From contig NZ_JQEZ01000001.1 in assembly GCF_000743705.1 (NCBI RefSeq), positions 550,070 to 614,069 on the forward strand: a stretch of 64,000 nucleotides of DNA, written 5' to 3'. Origin of the DNA: Ruegeria halocynthiae. Its GTDB lineage: Bacteria; Pseudomonadota; Alphaproteobacteria; Rhodobacterales; Rhodobacteraceae. Made by a program: the position numbers and the translations under genes. Below are positions 7,941 to 18,575 of this stretch, piece after piece (position 1 is the first letter of the stretch; every line of letters begins with the position of its first letter). The notes under the pieces were generated by a model that worked only from the letters and a program-made list of their open reading frames with translations, was not told the DNA's origin and ran no database searches.

Positions 7941-9137
7941 ATGACAGACAGCTGTGACATCCTGATTTCCGGCGGTGGAATCGCCGGGCTTACCGCTGCG
8001 GCGGCCTTTGGATCGGCCGGGTTCGACGTGATCTGCGTCGATCCCACCCCGCCCATCACCCAGCGTGATGTGGACGGATCGGACCTGCGGACCACTGCCT
8101 TTCTGCAACCGGCGCGCGGGCTGCTGGACCAATGTGGATTATGGCAGAGGCTGGATGATTACGCGGCCCCCTTGCAGATCATGCGGATCGTGGATGCAGG
8201 CGGCGATGTGCCCGAACCGCGTGTGGTGCGCGATTTCAATGCCGCCGACATCTCGGATCAGCCCTTTGGCTGGAACCTCCCTAACTGGCTGTTGCGCCGC
8301 GAGATGGTGGCACGCCTGTCCGAACTGCCCAATGTCGATTTCCGCCCCGGCACCGGCACTCTCAGCCTGTTCACGCGCACTGCCGAGGCCCGCGTGGGTC
8401 TGAGCGATGGCAGCCGCATTCGCTGCAAACTGGTGATCGCCGCAGACGGGCGGAATTCCCCCATGCGCGAGGCCGCAGGGATCAACATACGCACCAAACG
8501 CTACGGCCAGAAGGCGCTGGCCTTCGCCGTCACCCACCCGATCCCGCATGACAACGTCTCGACCGAGATTCACCGCTCGGGCGGGCCGTTTACACTGGTC
8601 CCCCTGCCCGACTGGCAGGGTCAGCCTTCGTCAGCGGTTGTCTGGATGGAACGTGGTCCGCGTGCGGTTGAACTGCTGAACACAGACCCCGAGGCATTCG
8701 AGGATAGGATGACCGAACGTTCCTGCGGGTTGTTCGGGCCGCTCAAGCTGGCCTCGCGCCGGACGATCTGGCCGATCATCACACAGGCCGCTGAACGCTT
8801 GTCGGGCGAACGGATCGCCTTGATGGCCGAGGCCGCACATGTTGTCCCCCCCATCGGCGCGCAGGGGTTGAACATGTCGTTGGGTGATTTGAGCAGCCTG
8901 CTGGACTTGGCCCAGGCCCGTCCCGAAGGGTTGGGTGACAGGCAGATGCTGGACGCCTATCACAAAGCCCGCCACGCCGAGATCGAGATGCGCGTCAAAG
9001 GGATCGACCTGCTGAACCGCGCCTCGATGATCGAGGCGCGCCCCTTGCGGGATGCGCGGGCGATGGGGCTGAATGCGCTGTATTCCATGCCGCCCGTGCG
9101 CAAGACATTGATGCAGATGGGCCTCGGCGTACGCTGA
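7941..9137 (+). CDS. FAD-dependent aromatic-ring hydroxylase, UbiH/UbiF/VisC/COQ6 family
   Basis: A 398-residue flavoprotein monooxygenase of the ubiquinone-hydroxylase family. The N-terminal FAD motif is SGGGIAGLTAAAAFGSAG (Rossmann GxGxxG), the DG motif is VIAADGRNSPMREAAG, and the second FAD motif, normally GDAAH-x-x-x-P-x-x-x-Q-G-x-N, reads AEAAHVVPPIGAQGLNMSLGD with Glu in place of Asp. Alphaproteobacteria carry several such enzymes for the C1, C5 and C6 ring positions; which position this one acts on cannot be assigned. A 24-base hairpin without a T-run (9119-9142) covers its stop codon. Confidence 0.88.
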   Translation: MTDSCDILISGGGIAGLTAAAAFGSAGFDVICVDPTPPITQRDVDGSDLRTTAFLQPARGLLDQCGLWQRLDDYAAPLQIMRIVDAGGDVPEPRVVRDFNAADISDQPFGWNLPNWLLRREMVARLSELPNVDFRPGTGTLSLFTRTAEARVGLSDGSRIRCKLVIAADGRNSPMREAAGINIRTKRYGQKALAFAVTHPIPHDNVSTEIHRSGGPFTLVPLPDWQGQPSSAVVWMERGPRAVELLNTDPEAFEDRMTERSCGLFGPLKLASRRTIWPIITQAAERLSGERIALMAEAAHVVPPIGAQGLNMSLGDLSSLLDLAQARPEGLGDRQMLDAYHKARHAEIEMRVKGIDLLNRASMIEARPLRDARAMGLNALYSMPPVRKTLMQMGLGVR

Positions 9138-9147
9138 GGCCCTGCGT

Positions 9148-10275
9148 TCACAGAACCTGATCCAGCACGCGTTTCAACCGCGTGATCGTGCCCTCGACGT
9201 CATACAGTTTATCCAACCCGAACAAGCCCAGACGGAAGGTGCTGAAACCTTCGGGTTCATCGCACTGTAACGGCACACCTGCTGCGATCTGCATACCCAA
9301 AGCGGCGAATTTCTTACCGTTCTGAATGTCGGGATCCGAAGTATAGCTGACCACAACCCCCGGCGCGCCAAACCCGTCAGCTGCCACGGACACCACACCT
9401 TTGTCCCGCAACATCGCCCGTACCCCGTCGCCCAAGGCCCATTGCGCCGCACGCAGCTTTTCAAAGCCATATTCGCGGGTTTCAACCATCGTGTCACGGA
9501 AGGCGCGCAGCGCATCTGTTGGCATCGTCGCATGATAGGCATGTCCGCCATTTTCATAGGCCTGCATGATCTGGCGCCATTTCTTGAGATCGACCGAGAA
9601 ACTGTCCGATGACGTCTCCGCCAACCGCGCCTCGGCCCGTTCCGACAGCATCACCAGCCCGGCGCAGGGTGACGCGCTCCACCCTTTCTGCGGGGCCGAG
9701 ATCAGGACATCCACCCCAGTGGCCTTCATATCGACCCAGGCACAGCCGGACGCAATACAATCCAACACCATCAGCGCGCCAACCTCATGCGCCGCCGAGG
9801 CCATCGCGTTCAGGTAATCATCAGGCAGGATGACGCCCGAGGATGTTTCGACATGCGGGGCGAAAACGACGTCCGGGCGCTGGTCGCGAATGGCTGCGAC
9901 GACCTCATCAATCGCGGCCGGCACAAAGGGGGACGGGCTGAAATTGCCCGTCTGACGCGCCTTGAACACAGTGGCCGAGGCCGTCAGCCCCCCGGATTCG
10001 ATGATCTGGCTCCAACGGTAGGAAAACCACCCGTTGCGCACGACCAACACATTGGCGTTGCGTGCAAACTGGCGGGCAACGGCCTCCATCCCATAGGTGC
10101 CGCCACCGGGAATCACCGCGACGCCATCCGCATTGTAGACCTCGCGCAGCAGATCAGAGATATCACGCATAACCTGCTGAAACTGCGCAGACATATGATT
10201 CAATGACCGATCCGTAAAAACGACCGAGAATTCTTCGAGCCCGTTAGGGTCAATTGTATCCAGAAGCGCCGGCAT
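9148..10275 (-). CDS. Class V pyridoxal-phosphate aminotransferase, alanine-glyoxylate type
   Basis: A 375-residue fold-type I PLP enzyme. The PLP lysine lies in ISAPQKGWSASPCAGLVMLS, the phosphate-binding Gly-rich turn in IPGGGTYGMEAVARQ, and the cofactor Asp in LDCIASGCAWVDM. The frame runs on to 10506, but the ATG at 10275 has AAAGGA upstream and gives the family N-terminus; the extra 77 codons overlap the divergent regulator. It belongs near the alanine/serine-glyoxylate and 2-aminoethylphosphonate aminotransferases; the amino donor is not predictable. The divergent HutC-like regulator is the obvious candidate controller. Confidence 0.85.
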   Translation of the reverse strand: MPALLDTIDPNGLEEFSVVFTDRSLNHMSAQFQQVMRDISDLLREVYNADGVAVIPGGGTYGMEAVARQFARNANVLVVRNGWFSYRWSQIIESGGLTASATVFKARQTGNFSPSPFVPAAIDEVVAAIRDQRPDVVFAPHVETSSGVILPDDYLNAMASAAHEVGALMVLDCIASGCAWVDMKATGVDVLISAPQKGWSASPCAGLVMLSERAEARLAETSSDSFSVDLKKWRQIMQAYENGGHAYHATMPTDALRAFRDTMVETREYGFEKLRAAQWALGDGVRAMLRDKGVVSVAADGFGAPGVVVSYTSDPDIQNGKKFAALGMQIAAGVPLQCDEPEGFSTFRLGLFGLDKLYDVEGTITRLKRVLDQVL

Positions 10276-10507
10276 GACATGTCCTTTCCCTGTGTCCTCA
10301 GAATTACTGCAGCCTGGGACCACATTGGTAAAGCCCCTTCGCGTGCCACCAGTTGACCCGACGGAACCCAAAATCCAAATGCAATATTTACTGGCGGGCG
10401 GTTCAATCGACCAATAAATGACGCCAAACAGTGTCAGCAGCCCTTTACACCCTGACGTGTTTCTGACCACATGCATACACTTTGTAGAAGAAAAGGTTTT
10501 TTCCAAC

Positions 10508-11209
10508 GTGACTGCGCAAAAGCGGACCAGTTTTCAAGTTGTACGCGACGAAGTAAAACGACGGATCGAAAGCCGTATCTGGCCACAGGGCTCCCTGTTG
10601 CCGACGGAAACACAGCTGGCCGAAGAATTCAATTGCGCCCGCGCGACCGTGAACCGCGCCCTGCGAGAGCTTTCCGACCAGGGATTTGTTGAACGGAAAA
10701 GAAAAAGCGGCACACGGGTCAAGAAAGAACCCAGCAAGCACGCAAAAATTGAATTTTCGCTGACACGCCAAACGGTTGAACGCCAAAATTCAATCTATCG
10801 TTATTCACTGGTGGAACGGAATATCGTCTCAAGCCCGGGTTGGCTTGCCTCGCAGCTTAGCGTTTCATCCGATGCCCGTGTGATGCATGTCATTTGCATG
10901 CACTATGCCGATAACCGTCCTTTTCAACTGGAAGAACGCTGGATCAACATCCAAGCGGTGCCCGACGTGGAACACGCCGACCTCAACGCTCATGGCCCGC
11001 ATGAATGGCTGTTGCAGGCGGCCCCCTTTACCGAGGCCGAGATCGCCTTTTGCGCGATTTCCGCCGATGGGCGGCTAGCCGAATTCATGGGCACAACGGC
11101 CGGGGCGTCGATGATCCAGCTTGAGCGTACGACCTGGAAGGATGGCGAACCGATGGCTTTTGCGCGGATGACGCATCACCCCGGATATTGCATTCGCACG
11201 AAATATTGA
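10508..11209 (+). CDS. GntR-family regulator with UTRA domain, HutC-like
   Basis: A 233-residue repressor. The winged helix (about residues 5-70) contains GSLLPTETQLAEEFNCARATVNRALRELSDQG, read here without gaps only over its core; the UTRA domain (about 85-230) has the FQLEERWIN and PHEWLLQAAPFTEAE motifs that are closest to HutC, the histidine-utilisation repressor. No hut genes are in the window. I prefer the GTG at 10508 (AAAAGG at 10491-10496) because it gives the usual family length; an in-frame ATG at 10418 would add 30 residues that are not family-like. It is divergent from the class V aminotransferase. Confidence 0.82.
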   Translation: MTAQKRTSFQVVRDEVKRRIESRIWPQGSLLPTETQLAEEFNCARATVNRALRELSDQGFVERKRKSGTRVKKEPSKHAKIEFSLTRQTVERQNSIYRYSLVERNIVSSPGWLASQLSVSSDARVMHVICMHYADNRPFQLEERWINIQAVPDVEHADLNAHGPHEWLLQAAPFTEAEIAFCAISADGRLAEFMGTTAGASMIQLERTTWKDGEPMAFARMTHHPGYCIRTKY

Positions 11210-11215
11210 TCTGTC

Positions 11216-11674
11216 CTAGCCAATGGGTCCTGGTAAGCGTTCTTCGCTGAGCAAAACATTGGCTTCGACATCCCCCGCCCCCGGCAAAGTCATGATCCGC
11301 CGTCGCAGGACACGTTCGAAATCAGACAGATCGCGGGCCACGACACGCAAACGGTAGTCATACAGCCCCAGCACATGTTCGACCGTCTGAACCTCGGGGA
11401 TGGCGCTGACGGCGCGCTCAAAATCCTCAAGGCTGATCTGCCCTTTCCGGGCCAGTTTGACCCCCAGAAATACGGTCACGCCGAACCCAAGAACCTCGGC
11501 GTTCAGACGCAGACGACGACCCTTGATGACGCCGGTGTCCTGCAACCGGCGTATGCGTCGCCAGGTTGCCGGTTGCGACAGTCCCAGAATGCGCCCCAGC
11601 GCCCCAGCGCTTTGGGTGGCATCCTGCGCCAAGGCCCGCAGGATTTTGCGGTCGATCTCATCCAGCTCGGTCAT
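11216..11674 (-). CDS. Lrp/AsnC-family transcriptional regulator (second of a coupled pair)
   Basis: A 152-residue regulator with an N-terminal AsnC helix-turn-helix (EIDRKILRALAQDATQS, then LGRILGLSQPATWRRIRRLQ) and a C-terminal RAM domain (about residues 65-145) that normally oligomerises and binds an amino acid. Its ATG overlaps the stop of the upstream regulator by four bases (ATGA, 11671-11674), so the two are translated together. It ends six bases from the convergent HutC-like gene. See the partner gene for context. Confidence 0.9.
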   Translation of the reverse strand: MTELDEIDRKILRALAQDATQSAGALGRILGLSQPATWRRIRRLQDTGVIKGRRLRLNAEVLGFGVTVFLGVKLARKGQISLEDFERAVSAIPEVQTVEHVLGLYDYRLRVVARDLSDFERVLRRRIMTLPGAGDVEANVLLSEERLPGPIG

Positions 11675-12126
11675 AGGGGCAGGACCTCGTCACTTTTGAC
11701 GCGCGCGATATGCATCAACGCCTCGATGTCCGCAATATGCGGCAGGGTCAGAATGCGGTCGCGGTAAAGTTGTTGATAGTGCGACATGTCCCTGGCCAAC
11801 ACGGACAGGCGAACGTCCACACGGCCTAGAAAGGTTTGCAGCTCGATCACCTCGGGAACCTGTCGCGCCGCTGCAGTGAATTCGTCAAAGGCGCGTGGCT
11901 GTGTCTTGTCCAATGTCACGCGCAACGACACCTCGACCGCATATCCCAAGGCGGCCCAATCGATGATGGCCTCTTGCCCCTGAATGATACCGGATTCCTG
12001 CATTTTCTCGATCCGGCGCCAACAGACGCTTGAACTGATCCGGCACAGCTCGGCCAACTCAGATGTCGACAGGCTGGGATCGGCCTGAAAATGACGCAGG
12101 ATTCGCCGGTCTATGTCATCAAGCAT
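11671..12126 (-). CDS. Lrp/AsnC-family transcriptional regulator (first of a coupled pair)
   Basis: A 151-residue AsnC-type regulator: helix-turn-helix at residues 2-60 (LDDIDRRILRHFQADPS, then LAELCRISSSVCWRRIEKMQ) and a RAM domain at about 65-145. It is divergent from ilvC across 133 bases, which makes branched-chain amino acid control the simplest guess for the pair. The two paralogues differ in most residues, so they may form a hetero-oligomer or read different ligands. AsnC-type proteins NirDLGH are enzymes of heme d1 synthesis, but a normal DNA-reading helix is present here. Confidence 0.9.
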   Translation of the reverse strand: MLDDIDRRILRHFQADPSLSTSELAELCRISSSVCWRRIEKMQESGIIQGQEAIIDWAALGYAVEVSLRVTLDKTQPRAFDEFTAAARQVPEVIELQTFLGRVDVRLSVLARDMSHYQQLYRDRILTLPHIADIEALMHIARVKSDEVLPL

Positions 12127-12223
12127 GATTTATCCGGATTTTGGAAAAGTCACGAATGAATACTCTGGGTGGCGGTAAATTTACAAGGGAAATGCCATCG
12201 CCATCCTTTGCGGGCCGCAGTAG

Positions 12224-13282
<1,059 letters not shown>

Positions 13283-13303
13283 GCCTGACAGGCATGAACG
13301 CGG

Positions 13304-13329
13304 GGGCGGCCACGATGGCCGCCCTTTTT
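13304..13329 (+). terminator. Intrinsic terminator after ilvC
   Basis: Nine-base-pair stem GGGCGGCCA/TGGCCGCCC (13304-13312 with 13316-13324) with a three-base loop, followed by five T residues. Confidence 0.92.
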
Positions 13330-13349
13330 CGTGAGGACCCGAGGCGCGT

Positions 13350-14252
13350 ATGACTCAACAACCAACGTCCCGCGACTGGAGCGGAGTTGTAACCCTGGGC
13401 CTGATCTGGGGCGGCACTTTCATGATTGTCGCAATTGCGTTGGAAGGATACGGGCCAATCACGGTCGCCACCGCGCGCACCACGTTGGGTGCCGTGGCAT
13501 TGCTAGGTCTGATGCAGCTTACCAACCGGAAACTGCCCGGTCGATCCCCCGCACTTTGGTGGGCCATCGCCGTGATCGGGGTTCTGTCATCCGCCCTGCC
13601 CTTTGTTCTGCTGAGTTGGGGGCAGCAATATGTGCCCTCTGCCTTTGCAGGCCTGTCGATGGCCGCGATTCCGTTGATGGTACTGCCGTTGGCCCATTTC
13701 TTTTCAGACGAGCCGCTGAACACGCGCAGGTTTCTGGGTGTTTCGCTGGGGTTTTCCGGCGCGCTGGTACTGATCGGACCGGGGTTGATGCAATTGGGAC
13801 AAGGGGCGGAACCATTGGCGCAACTGGCCTGTATCGGGGCGGCGCTGTGTTATTCCTGCGCGTCGATCATCACCCGGCGGTGCCCGCCCATAGACCCCGT
13901 CGTTCTGGCCGCATTATCCCTCTTGGTGGGTGCGGTGATCCTGCTGCCGATCATGCTGGTGACCGAAGGCATCCCAAGATGGGAAGGCACACGCCCGGGC
14001 CTGGCCATTATTCTTCTGGGCCTTGTGCCGACAGCTTTTGCCACCCTGCTGCGGGTTTCCATCATCCGCAGCGCCGGTTCCGTCTTTATGACCCTGGTCA
14101 ACTATCAGGTGCCGGTTTGGTCAATGGTTTTCGGCGCGTGGGTTTTGTCCGAAGCCCTGCCATTGCGGTTTTTCCTGGCCTTGGCGATGATCCTGACTGG
14201 CCTGGCGATCAGCCAGTGGTTCAGCCTTCGAAAGATGCTGACCGGGCGCTAG
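13350..14252 (+). CDS. EamA/DMT-family membrane transporter
   Basis: A 300-residue protein with about ten membrane helices in two EamA repeats (residues about 10-140 and 150-290). The first repeat opens with [21 protein letters not shown], cut here to its first residues for recognition (L-x-W-G-x-x-F), and the second with [17 protein letters not shown] precedes the ATG by five bases. Drug/metabolite transporters of this type export amino acids, nucleotides or toxins; the substrate is unknown. Its last four bases overlap the convergent glmM stop. Confidence 0.88.
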   Translation: MTQQPTSRDWSGVVTLGLIWGGTFMIVAIALEGYGPITVATARTTLGAVALLGLMQLTNRKLPGRSPALWWAIAVIGVLSSALPFVLLSWGQQYVPSAFAGLSMAAIPLMVLPLAHFFSDEPLNTRRFLGVSLGFSGALVLIGPGLMQLGQGAEPLAQLACIGAALCYSCASIITRRCPPIDPVVLAALSLLVGAVILLPIMLVTEGIPRWEGTRPGLAIILLGLVPTAFATLLRVSIIRSAGSVFMTLVNYQVPVWSMVFGAWVLSEALPLRFFLALAMILTGLAISQWFSLRKMLTGR

Positions 14253-15592
14253 CTGGCGACTGCTTCGACCTCGGCCACGATGCCGTCAACAACCTGCATC
14301 AACAATGCACCGTCTTCGCATTCTGCCATCACACGGATCAGGGGTTCTGTCCCAGACTTGCGGATCAGCAAGCGCCCCTGCCCGTTCAAACGTGCCTGGG
14401 CGTCCGCAATTGCGGCCTGAACGTTGGCGGCCTCAAGCGGCAGTTGCCCGTCTGTGTATCGGACGTTTTTCAACAGCTGCGGAACTGTCTCGAATTGTTT
14501 GGACAGCTCGGATGCGCGGCGCTCTGAATGCACCATTTCGGCAAGAAAATGCAAACCGGCCATCAACCCGTCACCAGTGGTGGCATAGTCGCTCATGACG
14601 ATATGGCCTGATTGTTCGCCGCCCAGATTGAACCCGCCTTCGCGCATCCGCTCAACAACATAACGATCGCCTACAGCCGTTCTTTCAAGACGCAACCCCT
14701 GCGCCGCCAGATGGCGTTCCAGCCCAAGATTGGACATCACCGTAGCGACCAGAGCGCCGCCCTTCAGCCGATCCGCCTTGGCCCAGCTTGTGGCCAGCAG
14801 CGCCATCAATTGATCACCGTCGGCGACTTGCCCGTTTTCATCAACCATCACGACGCGGTCGGCGTCTCCGTCCAGGCAAATCCCAACGTCAGCACCATGG
14901 GCCACGACGGTTTCGGCCGCCAGCTGCGGCTTGGTCGAGCCGCAGTTCAGGTTGATGTTCTTGCCGTTGGGCGCGATCCCCACCGGGATGACCTCGGCCC
15001 CCAGTTCCCACAGAACTTCGGGCGCTGTGCGGTGCGCTGCGCCGTTTGCGCAATCGACCACCACTTTCAGCCCATCCAGACGCAGATCGCGGGACAAGGA
15101 TGATTTGACGCGTTCACCGTACCGGAAACGGGCGTCATCCACCCGGCGGGCGCGCCCGATGTTTTGCGCCTGCGCTGGGTTGACCCCCTCTTCGATCAGG
15201 CGCTCGATTTCGATCTCTGCCTGATCGGACAGCTTGTAACCGTCGGGGCCGAAAAACTTGATGCCGTTGTCGTCGGCCGGATTGTGGCTTGCCGAGATCA
15301 TGACCCCCAGATCCGCACGCATCGAACGCGTCATCAAACCCACAGCGGGCGTCGGCACAGGCCCCAGCAGCAAGACGTTCATCCCGGTCGAGGTCAGCCC
15401 CGCCGTCAGCGCGTTTTCCAGCATATAGCCGGACAGGCGCGTGTCCTTGCCGATCACAACCCGATGCACGCTGGACGCATCACGGCGAAAATATCGGCCA
15501 ACGGCAGCCCCAATGCGCAGGGCCATCTCGGCCGTTATCGGATGCGTATTGGCGGTGCCTCGCACCCCGTCAGTTCCGAACAGCTTGCGCAT
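14249..15592 (-). CDS. glmM: Phosphoglucosamine mutase
   Basis: A 447-residue enzyme interconverting glucosamine-6-phosphate and glucosamine-1-phosphate for UDP-GlcNAc and hence peptidoglycan and lipopolysaccharide. It opens with [12 protein letters not shown]; the phosphoserine is Ser102 in [13 protein letters not shown]; the metal site is [13 protein letters not shown]; the sugar loop is GGEQSGH and the phosphate loop [12 protein letters not shown]. The ATG at 15592 gives the exact family start, although the frame continues upstream. It follows folP by 35 bases in a folB-folP-glmM operon. Confidence 0.97.
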   Translation of the reverse strand: MRKLFGTDGVRGTANTHPITAEMALRIGAAVGRYFRRDASSVHRVVIGKDTRLSGYMLENALTAGLTSTGMNVLLLGPVPTPAVGLMTRSMRADLGVMISASHNPADDNGIKFFGPDGYKLSDQAEIEIERLIEEGVNPAQAQNIGRARRVDDARFRYGERVKSSLSRDLRLDGLKVVVDCANGAAHRTAPEVLWELGAEVIPVGIAPNGKNINLNCGSTKPQLAAETVVAHGADVGICLDGDADRVVMVDENGQVADGDQLMALLATSWAKADRLKGGALVATVMSNLGLERHLAAQGLRLERTAVGDRYVVERMREGGFNLGGEQSGHIVMSDYATTGDGLMAGLHFLAEMVHSERRASELSKQFETVPQLLKNVRYTDGQLPLEAANVQAAIADAQARLNGQGRLLIRKSGTEPLIRVMAECEDGALLMQVVDGIVAEVEAVAS

Positions 15593-15627
15593 AGGTGTTA
15601 CTCCGTAAATTCTTGCCTGCGTCCGGA

Positions 15628-16626
15628 TTACCGGACGGCGGCCCAAAGGCGCAAGGCCTGAGATGTCTCGGCCACGTCATGCACCCGAAGGATTTGCACC
15701 CCTTGTGACACTCCGGCCAATGCCACGGCAATCGACCCGGGCGCGCGGGCGTCTTTGCGCGGCTCTTTGCCGATCTGGCCGATAAGACCCTTGCGGGATA
15801 CGCCCAACAAAATGGGGCACCCCAACCCATGAAACAGGCTGAGGTTTTGCAGAAGGGTCAGATTGTGGTCCTGCGCCTTGCCAAACCCGATGCCCGGGTC
15901 AACGATTATCCGGTCGCGGCGCAGCCCCAGATGTTCGAGGTTCGCAATCTGCGCATCCAGAAAATCGTAAACGTCCAGCATAACGTCATCATATTGCGGG
16001 TCGTCCTGCATCGAGGCCGGGTCGCCCTGCATGTGCATCACACAGACCGGAGCCGCGATTTCGGCGCAAAACGGCGCTAGTTGTGGGTCAAAGGTAAACC
16101 CTGAGACGTCGTTGATCAGCCCCGCCCCCGCATTCCACGCAGCCTTGGCCACGCTGCGTTTGCGTGTGTCGATGGATATCAGCGCGTCCGTCTTTGCGCG
16201 GATTGCCGCGATAACGGGCTGGGTCCGGGCGATTTCCTCATCCTCAGGAACATAGGATGCACCGGGGCGGGTCGACTCGCCGCCGACATCCAGAATACTG
16301 GCCCCATGTGACACCATGTGTTCAGCGGCAATCTGCGCGGCCTCAGCCGAATTATGCACACCGCCGTCCGAGAAACTATCGGGCGTCGTATTGAGGATAC
16401 CCATGATCTGCGGGCGATCCAAAGACAGCCCCGCGATTGGGGTTCGGGGTTTGGTCAGACGGTCCAGCACCTGACCCGGAATATCGCGCACCGCAACGAT
16501 GGCCGGTTTGTCGCCACGGGAAATCCGCTCGGCATGGGTGAACCACAGGGCTTGCCCGGCAACAGGCACTGCCCCAACCGGGCGCACTGGGCCATGCTGA
16601 ACCAGCGGTCGGTAGTATTCGGTCAC
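15628..16626 (-). CDS. folP: Dihydropteroate synthase
   Basis: A 332-residue protein joining p-aminobenzoate to 6-hydroxymethyl-7,8-dihydropterin pyrophosphate, the sulfonamide target of folate synthesis. After an extension of about 65 residues the TIM barrel begins at [16 protein letters not shown]; further signatures are [30 protein letters not shown] and DPGIGFGK. Its ATG overlaps the folB stop by four bases (ATGA). The long N-terminal extension before the pterin site is larger than in enteric FolP and is presumably a lineage feature. Confidence 0.97.
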   Translation of the reverse strand: MTEYYRPLVQHGPVRPVGAVPVAGQALWFTHAERISRGDKPAIVAVRDIPGQVLDRLTKPRTPIAGLSLDRPQIMGILNTTPDSFSDGGVHNSAEAAQIAAEHMVSHGASILDVGGESTRPGASYVPEDEEIARTQPVIAAIRAKTDALISIDTRKRSVAKAAWNAGAGLINDVSGFTFDPQLAPFCAEIAAPVCVMHMQGDPASMQDDPQYDDVMLDVYDFLDAQIANLEHLGLRRDRIIVDPGIGFGKAQDHNLTLLQNLSLFHGLGCPILLGVSRKGLIGQIGKEPRKDARAPGSIAVALAGVSQGVQILRVHDVAETSQALRLWAAVR

Positions 16627-17543
16627 AGTGTCGCCTGATCCACAGAAATAGCCCGCAGCGGCGTTTTCGGTGCATCCGGCAGCGCGCCGCCGATGACCAT
16701 CATCTCGCTGGCTTCAAACGTGGCGGCGAACCAGGCCGCTAGTGCAACCGCGTCCGACGGCGCGGCCGAAGGGCCATCAACAGCATCCAGAACGATCTTT
16801 GATGGGGCCCAGACGCAAATCTGGCCGTTTTTCATCGCCCAATCCAACTCGGTCCGCGTCGACACCACAACACAGCGATGGTCACGGGCAGCCAGAACCC
16901 ACGCGTTTTGTTCAATCGCAAGCAGGTCGATCCGGCGCTGGGTCATCGCATGACCGGTCTGCGAAACCGCCGTGTCAGCCGCACCAACACACAGGATCAG
17001 CGGGCGTTGACGGCTTTCCAGCTGATCAATCCACCCGGTCAGATTGTCCGATGCAATCGCCTCATTCGACAGGAACACCAATCGCGGATGGGGACGTTCT
17101 TCTTCCATCACGTCGTGGTGGGCGTTGCTTTTTCCGCGCACGATCTCGACCCCCAGTGCACCAGGGCCGCGATCCAGTTTTTCTATTCGCACAAAGGCTC
17201 TTACAGCCTGAGGCTCAAGCAAGATACGTTCCGCCACACGATCCGCCAGAGTTTCCAGCAAGTTCAGCCGTTCCGCGGCCAGCTCATAAGCGATGGATTC
17301 AGTCACGCGATCATAGGACAGAATGCGATCCACATCATCGTCGATCGGGTCGGTCAGAGCGCGCACCTCGACCACGATGTTGAAACAGATACGCTGTGTT
17401 GTGCCGCGTTCGGCCTGAAAGGCCCCGATCTCAACCTCGACGATATGGTCGCGCAAAGAAATACGATCCAACGGGCCCCGAGTCGCAGTCGCTTCGGACC
17501 GTTCGGACGGGTGCGCGAAAGCAAGGCGGATTTCAGAACTCAT
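16623..17543 (-). CDS. folB: Dihydroneopterin aldolase fused to a C-terminal amino-acid-kinase-like domain
   Basis: A 306-residue protein, more than twice the length of ordinary FolB. Residues about 24-150 are the FolB domain: HIVEVEIGAFQAERGTTQ with the pterin-anchoring Glu, and VRIEKLDRGPGALGVEIVRG with the catalytic Lys. Residues about 165-306 look like a degenerate amino-acid-kinase fold: LVFLSNEAIASD, then LILCVGAADTAV, an R-R-I-D-L-L helix, VWAPSKIVLD and PSDAVALAAWFAATFEASEMMVIGG, recalling the archaeal/methylotroph MfnE-type kinases. That second assignment is tentative. The ATG at 17543 has AAGG upstream. First gene of folB-folP-glmM. Confidence 0.87.
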   Translation of the reverse strand: MSSEIRLAFAHPSERSEATATRGPLDRISLRDHIVEVEIGAFQAERGTTQRICFNIVVEVRALTDPIDDDVDRILSYDRVTESIAYELAAERLNLLETLADRVAERILLEPQAVRAFVRIEKLDRGPGALGVEIVRGKSNAHHDVMEEERPHPRLVFLSNEAIASDNLTGWIDQLESRQRPLILCVGAADTAVSQTGHAMTQRRIDLLAIEQNAWVLAARDHRCVVVSTRTELDWAMKNGQICVWAPSKIVLDAVDGPSAAPSDAVALAAWFAATFEASEMMVIGGALPDAPKTPLRAISVDQATL

Positions 17544-17707
17544 ACGGCGGACCTTTTCGGGCTTTGTGGACTGATCTGCCCAAATTAGACGATGCGCGGG
17601 CGTATAGCACTGCAACAAGCGCCTTTCCAGTCATCGAATGCGGCGTCCGCTGGTGCAAACCCAGCGCCCCACATACAGGGTGGAAATTTGCGTGGAGGGC
17701 GAGTTGA

Positions 17708-17740
17708 AAGCCCCGCGCCGCCGAAACGGCAGCGCGGGCG
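17708..17740 (-). terminator. Likely terminator after the SleB-type hydrolase gene
   Basis: On the minus strand a long GC stem (CCCGCGCTGCCG with CGGCGGCGCGGGG, one G-T pair) with a three-base loop lies seven bases past the stop, followed by a short CTTTC tail. The T-run is weak. Confidence 0.5.
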
Positions 17741-17746
17741 TCTCTA

Positions 17747-18388
17747 TCAGTTGCTCGCAGTCCGGTAATTGTGCCGGTAGAAAATATGCACGCCGATACG
17801 TGCCGTTTCCTTGTAGACACGCGACCAGGACGGGTTCACGGCGTTGGTGTGATAATGGGTGGCCCCTTCGGTCAGGTCCTTGGCAACCCCATCGATGGCG
17901 GCACGCGCAACCTTGGACACCCGCTCATAGGCCTTTTTCTCGCGGATCACTTCTTTTTGGCCGTCACAGGTGTACGTGAACTGACACTGGTATTTCTTGC
18001 CAGTACCCTGCTTGATCACACCGCACAGCGAGCCCGGAAAGCGTCCACTTTTGACGCGATTCAGGATAACCTCGGCCACTGCGAACTGGCCGCGCACACT
18101 TTCACCGCGCGCTTCAAAGTACAGCGCCTCGGCCAGACATTTAAAGTTCTCGTCCCCAGAAGCCACCGGCTGTTGGTCCAGCCAGTCCTTCGAATAGGAC
18201 ATCTTGAGTGGTTCAATCTCCTTGCGGGGCTTGAACAGTTTCAGGTAGTCGCGAAAATTCTGGCCGGGCAATTCGCTCCGCGCAACCAGTTCGCGCTTGG
18301 CAGTATCGTTTGCTTCCCTCTCAGCGAAGGACGCACTTGGCAGCATGGTTGCTGCCATCGTGGCAGCAGCCAGTATGTATCTTAGCAT
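17747..18388 (-). CDS. Secreted cell-wall hydrolase, SleB (Hydrolase_2) family
   Basis: A 213-residue protein with a Sec signal peptide (MLRYILAAATMAATMLPSASFA, shown only to its hydrophobic core LAAATMAATML) and a C-terminal SleB domain at about residues 90-205. The domain has the catalytic-Glu motif CLAEALYFEARGES, the AVAEVILNRV helix, and QCQFTYTCDG. SleB domains are lytic enzymes of peptidoglycan first known from spore germination; in proteobacteria they act in the periplasm on wall turnover. The ATG at 18388 is preferred since it begins the signal peptide. No wall genes adjoin it apart from glmM, 2 kb away. Confidence 0.88.
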   Translation of the reverse strand: MLRYILAAATMAATMLPSASFAEREANDTAKRELVARSELPGQNFRDYLKLFKPRKEIEPLKMSYSKDWLDQQPVASGDENFKCLAEALYFEARGESVRGQFAVAEVILNRVKSGRFPGSLCGVIKQGTGKKYQCQFTYTCDGQKEVIREKKAYERVSKVARAAIDGVAKDLTEGATHYHTNAVNPSWSRVYKETARIGVHIFYRHNYRTASN

Positions 18389-18503
18389 CAGATAAACCTC
18401 GCACAGGCACATTACGCGCCGTACCCTCCCCCGGCGGGCGCGTCGAGGCTAATACCGAATTCAAATCGGAACGTCCAGTTCTGATGAAAAAGCAAGTGGA
18501 AAA

Positions 18504-18538
18504 TTGCCGTAGCGTCAGGAAAAACTGACGACGGCTTC
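18504..18538 (-). terminator. Likely terminator after ppdK
   Basis: GCCGT and CGTCAG pair with CTGACG and ACGGC (18506-18535) around a six-base loop, with a two-base bulge. On the minus strand, downstream of ppdK, AATTTT follows; on the plus strand TTCTTT follows. Its use by ppdK is inferred from position. Confidence 0.5.
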
Positions 18539-18575
18539 TTTCACTACCCACTAATCCTAGCGGAACAGATAAGTG

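Noticed and set aside
9119..9142. Hairpin over the stop of the UbiH-type gene as a terminator
   Set aside because: A strong stem, but no T-run on either strand; only mentioned with the gene.
10276..10506. 77-codon N-terminal extension of the class V aminotransferase
   Set aside because: It crosses the divergent promoter region, lacks family similarity, and the ATG at 10275 has a good ribosome site.
13331..14527. 398-codon frame overlapping the EamA gene and glmM end in another frame
   Set aside because: The EamA frame has clear membrane repeats and a ribosome site; this one is Arg/Gly-rich with none.
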